From: JAMCRD01 sp964633405
GTDB lineage: Bacteria; Patescibacteriota; Minisyncoccia; UBA6257; Colwellbacteraceae
Assembly: GCA_964633405.1 (NCBI GenBank)
Contig: CAZWFV010000013.1
Coordinates: 1-17,064 of the forward strand
Reading direction: 5' to 3'
Length of the DNA: 17,064 nucleotides
Below are positions 14,373 through 17,064 of the stretch, piece after piece. Position 1 is the stretch's first letter. Every line of letters starts with the position of its first letter. The translations under genes were made by a program, and so were the position numbers. The notes beneath the pieces were generated by a model. That model searched no databases. It worked only from the letters and a program-made list of their open reading frames with translations, and was not told where the DNA came from.

Positions 14373-14378
14373 ATTATA
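14373..14378 (-). promoter_or_regulatory. Leaderless-type -10 box of the DUF5667/Kazal-like gene
   Basis: A perfect TATAAT on the minus strand ends 8 bases before the ATG at 14364. The nearest -35-like element is TTGACT at 14400-14405, with a 21-base spacer that is longer than normal. Confidence 0.55.
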
Positions 14379-14400
14379 TTCAATCGTTTACTGCAGCGGA

Positions 14401-14412
14401 GTCAATATTGAC
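14401..14412. promoter_or_regulatory. 12-bp perfect palindrome, possible operator
   Basis: GTCAATATTGAC reads identically on both strands and overlaps the -35-like TTGACT of the DUF5667/Kazal-like gene. A repressor site here is possible, but one short palindrome is weak evidence. The rest of the stretch 14413-14538 shows nothing I can support. Confidence 0.25.
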
Positions 14413-14538
14413 AAAATAATCAGGCTTGAATTCATGGTGATAAAGCCATGCTTGCGGCCCGCCACACATAATCAGTCTACCACACGGGCATCTTAATATT
14501 TAAGCATATCCGTAGAATGTTCTAATGAGTCGAGAAAC

Positions 14539-14566
14539 TTGAAAGATCGCTCCATAATCTTATAAT
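14539..14566 (+). promoter_or_regulatory. Promoter of tRNA-Asn
   Basis: TTGAAA (14539-14544), a 16-base spacer and a perfect TATAAT (14561-14566) on the plus strand end 9 bases before the first base of tRNA-Asn. Confidence 0.8.
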
Positions 14567-14575
14567 CCATAGGAT

Positions 14576-14647
14576 TCCGGCGTAGCACAACGGTAGTGCA
14601 GCTCCCTGTTAAGGAGTTGGTTGTAGGTTCGAATCCTACCGCCGGAG
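14576..14647 (+). tRNA. tRNA-Asn(GTT)
   Basis: A 72-base cloverleaf. The acceptor stem is TCCGGCG pairing with CGCCGGA, discriminator G. The anticodon stem CTCC/GGAG closes the loop CTGTTAA, giving anticodon GTT. The T arm is GTAGG-TTCGAAT-CCTAC. The 3' CCA is not encoded. Confidence 0.96.
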
Positions 14648-14906
14648 CAGCAAGTTGGATTGAATTAGTTTTCTCAACATTTTCACGCGCTTCGCTCCGC
14701 GAAGCGCGGTTAAATTTTTCTGAAAAAGAGGTCAGTTTGTTGGCTGCTCGTCTCTATGACCTCGCTCGAGGGTATAGAGACAGGCAAAGCATAAGATTCT
14801 GCAGCGATAAATTCGATATGACGGTCTTTCAGAAAGATCAGTCTGTGCTTTGTGCACCGTACCGGAGGAAATTCTCCTTTTGGTCATGAAATTATCTTGC
14901 CATAAT
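14648..14906 (+). other. Spacer after tRNA-Asn: hairpin and a doubtful 50-codon frame
   Basis: This 259-base stretch contains the terminator at 14686-14719 and one weak reading frame. A TTG at 14737 follows AGAGG by 5 bases and would give about 50 residues to the stop at 14887-14889. The sequence has no recognisable domain, the start codon is rare, and no -10 box precedes it. There is no integrase or attachment-site repeat next to the tRNA. Confidence 0.3.
14686..14719 (+). terminator. Intrinsic terminator of tRNA-Asn
   Basis: A perfect 10-bp stem, CGCGCTTCGC with GCGAAGCGCG, around a 3-base loop, followed by GTTAAATTTTT. It lies 38 bases after the tRNA. The U-tract begins 6 bases after the stem, a little late. 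Confidence 0.7.
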
Positions 14907-15080
14907 CTAAGATGACCGTTTGCGGTACTCGTGAGCCCGCTGACGTTCCATCCGCGAGGCTTGATCCCAGGGCCGCCATGCGGTCATTTTATTCTTTATG
15001 GATTTATTGGCGATGAACCGACCGGGCGTCCGATAGGCCGGCTTGCCCCTTTTACCTCCTGTCTTGGCGTAATCTTTCAT
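14907..15080 (-). CDS. Small basic hypothetical protein (57 residues)
   Basis: A 58-codon frame running from the ATG at 15080 to TAG at 14907-14909. The product is rich in lysine and arginine, opens with K-D-Y-A-K-T-G-G-K-R-G-K-P-A-Y, and has a charged C-terminal helix (M-E-R-Q-R-A-H-E-Y-R-K-R). It has no membrane segment. The main support is its promoter: a perfect extended -10 (TGGTATAAT) ends 6 bases before the ATG, the same leaderless layout as larger neighbours. It diverges from the SHOCT gene at 15191. The composition suggests nucleic-acid or ribosome binding, but that is a guess. I recognise no family. Confidence 0.6.
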   Translation of the reverse strand: MKDYAKTGGKRGKPAYRTPGRFIANKSIKNKMTAWRPWDQASRMERQRAHEYRKRSS

Positions 15081-15086
15081 GGCATA

Positions 15087-15095
15087 ATTATACCA
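15087..15095 (-). promoter_or_regulatory. Extended -10, leaderless-type promoter of the small basic gene
   Basis: TGGTATAAT on the minus strand: a perfect TATAAT (15087-15092) with the TGn extension (15093-15095). It ends 6 bases before the ATG at 15080. No clear -35 is needed or seen. Confidence 0.7.
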
Positions 15096-15156
15096 GACCT
15101 ATCCAACATATTGTTCACAAAAAGACATAAACTGTAATCAGGGGGACGATCGACTC

Positions 15157-15184
15157 TGGACAGCAACTATTACGGATGTATAGT
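15157..15184 (+). promoter_or_regulatory. Leaderless-type promoter of the SHOCT gene
   Basis: TGGACA (15157-15162), a 16-base spacer and TATAGT (15179-15184) on the plus strand end 6 bases before the ATG at 15191. Confidence 0.7.
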
Positions 15185-15190
15185 TAAGCA

Positions 15191-15433
15191 ATGACGTTGG
15201 GCTGTGCATACGACCCAATAATAGGATGCGGCTGGCTGGGACTAATCTTCCTGACCATTTTCTGGGCGCTCATCGTCGTCGGCGTCTTCGCCCTGATCCG
15301 CTGGTTCGGCCAAGGCGGTAAGCGAGGCTGGTACGATCACTCAGCCATTGATGTTCTCAGGGAACGGTATGCAAAGGGAGAGATCAACCGCAAGGAATTT
15401 GAAGAGAAGAAAAAAGATCTAGAAGTAGGGTAG
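15191..15433 (+). CDS. SHOCT-domain single-pass membrane protein
   Basis: An 80-residue protein with one membrane helix (~15-38) followed by a short linker and a C-terminal SHOCT motif (~51-77): I-D-V-L-R-E-R-Y-A-K-G-E-I-N-R-K-E-F-E-E-K-K-K-D-L. SHOCT is a short C-terminal domain thought to mediate oligomerisation, common in small membrane proteins of many bacteria. Two cysteines (C5, C13) lie in the short N-terminal part, probably outside. The ATG is fixed by a promoter ending 6 bases upstream; there is no Shine-Dalgarno. It is followed by a small hairpin and appears to be a single-gene unit. Its physiological role is unknown. Confidence 0.85.
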   Translation: MTLGCAYDPIIGCGWLGLIFLTIFWALIVVGVFALIRWFGQGGKRGWYDHSAIDVLRERYAKGEINRKEFEEKKKDLEVG

Positions 15434-15457
15434 TAAACGGATAACCATACAGGACTC

Positions 15458-15478
15458 GGCCGACGAACGGCCAGTTTT
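15458..15478 (+). terminator. Possible weak terminator of the SHOCT gene
   Basis: A 5-bp GC stem GGCCG/CGGCC (15458-15462 and 15468-15472) with a 5-base loop, followed by AGTTTT. Short stem and short U-tract. Confidence 0.45.
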
Positions 15479-15521
15479 ATGTTCTGTAACATCACCGCGC
15501 ATTCACCTAAGCCGATTCTGA

Positions 15522-15530
15522 TGGTATGCT
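15522..15530 (+). promoter_or_regulatory. Candidate extended -10 of the PHP gene
   Basis: TGGTATGCT, a TGn extension plus TATGCT (15525-15530), lies 30 bases before the ATG at 15561. The hexamer is a poor match and no -35 is convincing. Confidence 0.3.
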
Positions 15531-15560
15531 GTTTAAGACTAAATATCGTCCAGCGAATAC

Positions 15561-16718
15561 ATGGATTCAAGCGATCCGGCAACTACAAGGTTTCGTTATA
15601 AGTGGAAAGATGATAATGACCGCGCCTTCACAACGGGCGTTTCGCTGCATGGCCACACCTGGAACTCGCACGAGAATCTAGCCTTTCTGCCTGGGACTAT
15701 AAAGAAGACGTACATACTCCCCTATCTGCTGCATAGGGTGGAGGATAACCATCGCAAGGCATGGAAAAAGGAGTTGAATTATAACCTGGGCTACTGGACC
15801 TCGCCGATATCGCCTGAGGCGGCATATGCAATCGAAGCTGGACAGATAAAGGTGGAGGGGCTTGTTCCGCTGGTGTCCCTCACCGATCATGATGAGACTG
15901 CCTCATGCAAGGACATCGTGTCGCTTGAATGGAGCGCGCCTTATAAGAGCACGATCTTCCATATAGGCGTGCACAATCTCCCCCACCCCCAAGCTCCCCG
16001 CATATTAAACATGCTGCGCGAAATAACCAGACAGCCGTCCAAGACGGATCCACTCAGCACAACTCTCAAAGAAATCGGGGCCATGCCCGGCACATTGATC
16101 GTCCTAAACCATCCCCTGGTCGACCAGGGACGAATAGGCCACAAGGTTCACCTGCCTATGGTCAGGGAGTTCCTGTCGCAACACCGCCGATGGATTCACG
16201 CCCTAGAGATCAACGCCCTCCAGCCATGGAGTGTTAACCGCCGCGTCATTAAGCTCGCGGGAGAGGTGAATCTGCCGCTCATTTCCGGCGGCGACCGCCA
16301 CGGTTTCGAACCGAACGGGGCGATCAACCTTACCAACGCAACAACCTTCGCCGCCTTCGCTCATGAGATACGGGAGGATAAAAAGAGCGAAGTTCTTTTC
16401 ATGCCGCAGTTCCGCGAACCGCTGGCCCTACGTTATTCCAGGAATATCCAGGCAATCATGGCCGAATACCCCGAGCTGGCCGGAAGGTCCCACTGGTATG
16501 ATCGCGTCTTTTATAAGTGTCCTGACGGCATAACCAGGTCGCTCGGCGAAATGGCCAGGAAAGACGATAAGCTGATCAAGGCGACCAATTGGATCGTAGG
16601 AATGATAGGGTTCGCCAACCGTCTCACCAAATCCTCGGCCCCAATCTTCTCCAGGACGAAGGCCGATTCAATAACCTCGGTCCGGCACGAGCTGTACAAT
16701 TATCTAACCTCAAGATAG
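15561..16718 (+). CDS. PHP-domain metal-dependent phosphoesterase
   Basis: A 385-residue soluble protein with the conserved metal-binding blocks of the PHP superfamily, in order: H30-G-H32 (motif I, SLHGHTW), T-D109-H110-D111 (motif II), H134/H138 (FHIGVH), H184 (LNHPL), an A-L-E216-I-N-A strand, and D245-R-H247 (GGDRHG). PHP enzymes hydrolyse phosphoesters in nucleotides, nucleic acids or small metabolites. The sequence is not a DNA polymerase or histidinol-phosphatase fusion, and the substrate cannot be told from sequence alone. About 100 residues after the last metal motif form an extra helical C-terminus. No Shine-Dalgarno is present at the ATG. Its 3' end overlaps the convergent membrane gene by 9 bases. 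Confidence 0.85.
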   Translation: MDSSDPATTRFRYKWKDDNDRAFTTGVSLHGHTWNSHENLAFLPGTIKKTYILPYLLHRVEDNHRKAWKKELNYNLGYWTSPISPEAAYAIEAGQIKVEGLVPLVSLTDHDETASCKDIVSLEWSAPYKSTIFHIGVHNLPHPQAPRILNMLREITRQPSKTDPLSTTLKEIGAMPGTLIVLNHPLVDQGRIGHKVHLPMVREFLSQHRRWIHALEINALQPWSVNRRVIKLAGEVNLPLISGGDRHGFEPNGAINLTNATTFAAFAHEIREDKKSEVLFMPQFREPLALRYSRNIQAIMAEYPELAGRSHWYDRVFYKCPDGITRSLGEMARKDDKLIKATNWIVGMIGFANRLTKSSAPIFSRTKADSITSVRHELYNYLTSR

Positions 16719-17064
16719 AGCCTCCTTCTCAACGTCGAGCAACTCCTTGCGGATAAAGCTGTTGACCGAGGCCAAGTGCGCAAGCAGTTCCTTCTCCCTT
16801 TTCTCCTCTTCCTGGGACAGGACTCTGTTCATTCTGGCCATGTAGATCGCGTCCAATTCCCGTTCGACATCGCGCTGCAGTCCGGCGAAACCCTTAGTCA
16901 CCGCCCGCTCCGCCTCCCTTATGTCCTTAAGCAGGGCCTTATGCTTACGGCGGCCCTGATAGCTGTGATAGATCGCCAGGCCAGCCAGGACCAGCACCGC
17001 CAAGAGGAGGGTGAACGTTCCGACCTGATATATCGTATCGTAACTCAGCCGCCAGTTGCCGTAC
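16710..17064 (-). CDS. C-terminal part of a single-pass membrane protein (partial)
   Basis: The reading frame is open to the window edge, so this is the C-terminal ~117 residues of a longer protein; the TTG at 17003 falls inside the membrane helix and is unlikely to be the true start. The visible part is a short extracytoplasmic stretch, one membrane helix (~15-35 of the visible part), a basic stop-transfer patch (Q-G-R-R-K-H-K), and a long charged coiled-coil tail rich in E, K and R. This layout resembles the cytoplasmic end of the large surface-anchored proteins of Parcubacteria, some with cohesin-like ectodomains, but nothing of an ectodomain is visible. No function is assigned. Confidence 0.7.
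   Translation of the reverse strand, partial: YGNWRLSYDTIYQVGTFTLLLAVLVLAGLAIYHSYQGRRKHKALLKDIREAERAVTKGFAGLQRDVERELDAIYMARMNRVLSQEEEKREKELLAHLASVNSFIRKELLDVEKEALS

Noticed and set aside
14414..14572. Two minus-strand micro-frames of 25 and 29 codons upstream of the DUF5667/Kazal-like gene
   Set aside because: Lengths are within chance expectation, no convincing promoter or ribosome binding site was found, and one overlaps the tRNA-Asn promoter.
14596..14889. 97-residue frame starting inside tRNA-Asn
   Set aside because: The first third is tRNA sequence, including the TTCGAAT loop, and the next part is the terminator hairpin. Only a doubtful TTG-started remainder is left.
14576..14906. Integration site at tRNA-Asn
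   Set aside because: No integrase gene and no repeat of the tRNA 3' end were seen in the window.
14870..14916. GGTCAT...ATGACC inverted repeat as a terminator of the 57-residue gene
   Set aside because: The arms are only 6 bp with a 24-base loop and no U-tract on the minus strand.
14931..15137. 68-residue plus-strand frame
   Set aside because: It is antisense to the 57-residue gene and covers its promoter; the minus-strand frame has the better start and promoter.

Overview
The window looks like a chromosomal segment of a Patescibacteria/CPR bacterium, most likely Parcubacteria-like. This is an inference from gene content: a 540-residue two-domain ThyX, a lemA-htpX pair, rmuC, a DUF5667-type exported protein with a Kazal-like tail, small SHOCT and CcdA proteins, and tight packing. 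The standard genetic code fits, since TGA, TAA and TAG all act as stops. No mobile element, CRISPR array or phage gene was found.

Layout. (1) 1-2201, minus strand: a cysteine-synthase-like PLP enzyme, msrB, msrA and the start of a response-regulator receiver domain. msrA carries a one-base frameshift, and its restored frame runs without a stop into the receiver domain. (2) 2309-2965, plus: a DUF2268-type putative zinc protease, convergent with a small membrane protein that lies just behind tRNA-Ser(GGA). (3) 3631-5129, minus: lemA followed by htpX (membrane protein quality control). (4) 5167-6789, minus: two-domain ThyX for dTMP synthesis. (5) 6883-8838, minus: groES-groEL with a strong intrinsic terminator. 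(6) 8886-9938, minus: rmuC. (7) 9978-12654, minus: an apparent envelope redox operon of a cupredoxin-fold protein, a small membrane protein, a CcdA/DsbD-type transporter, a cytosolic protein of unknown function and a membrane-anchored thioredoxin. (8) 12739-14364, minus: a large exported DUF5667/Kazal-like protein. (9) 14576-14647, plus: tRNA-Asn(GTT). (10) 14907-15433: a divergent pair, a 57-residue basic protein and a SHOCT membrane protein. (11) 15561-16718, plus: a PHP-domain metal-dependent phosphoesterase, convergent with the C-terminal end of a membrane protein that leaves the window.

How the genes may work together. Oxidative damage repair (MsrA/MsrB), cysteine metabolism, and an exported thiol relay (CcdA plus thioredoxin) sit with proteostasis genes (GroES/EL, HtpX, LemA), giving the region a stress and redox flavour. 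Each unit is small and appears to have its own promoter.

The most notable pattern is in the promoters. At least seven transcription units have a recognisable -10 hexamer ending only 6-9 bases before the start codon, usually with no Shine-Dalgarno sequence. This predicts widespread leaderless transcription. It also fixed several start codons (thyX, the cupredoxin-like gene) and exposed a 57-codon gene that a length cut-off would miss.
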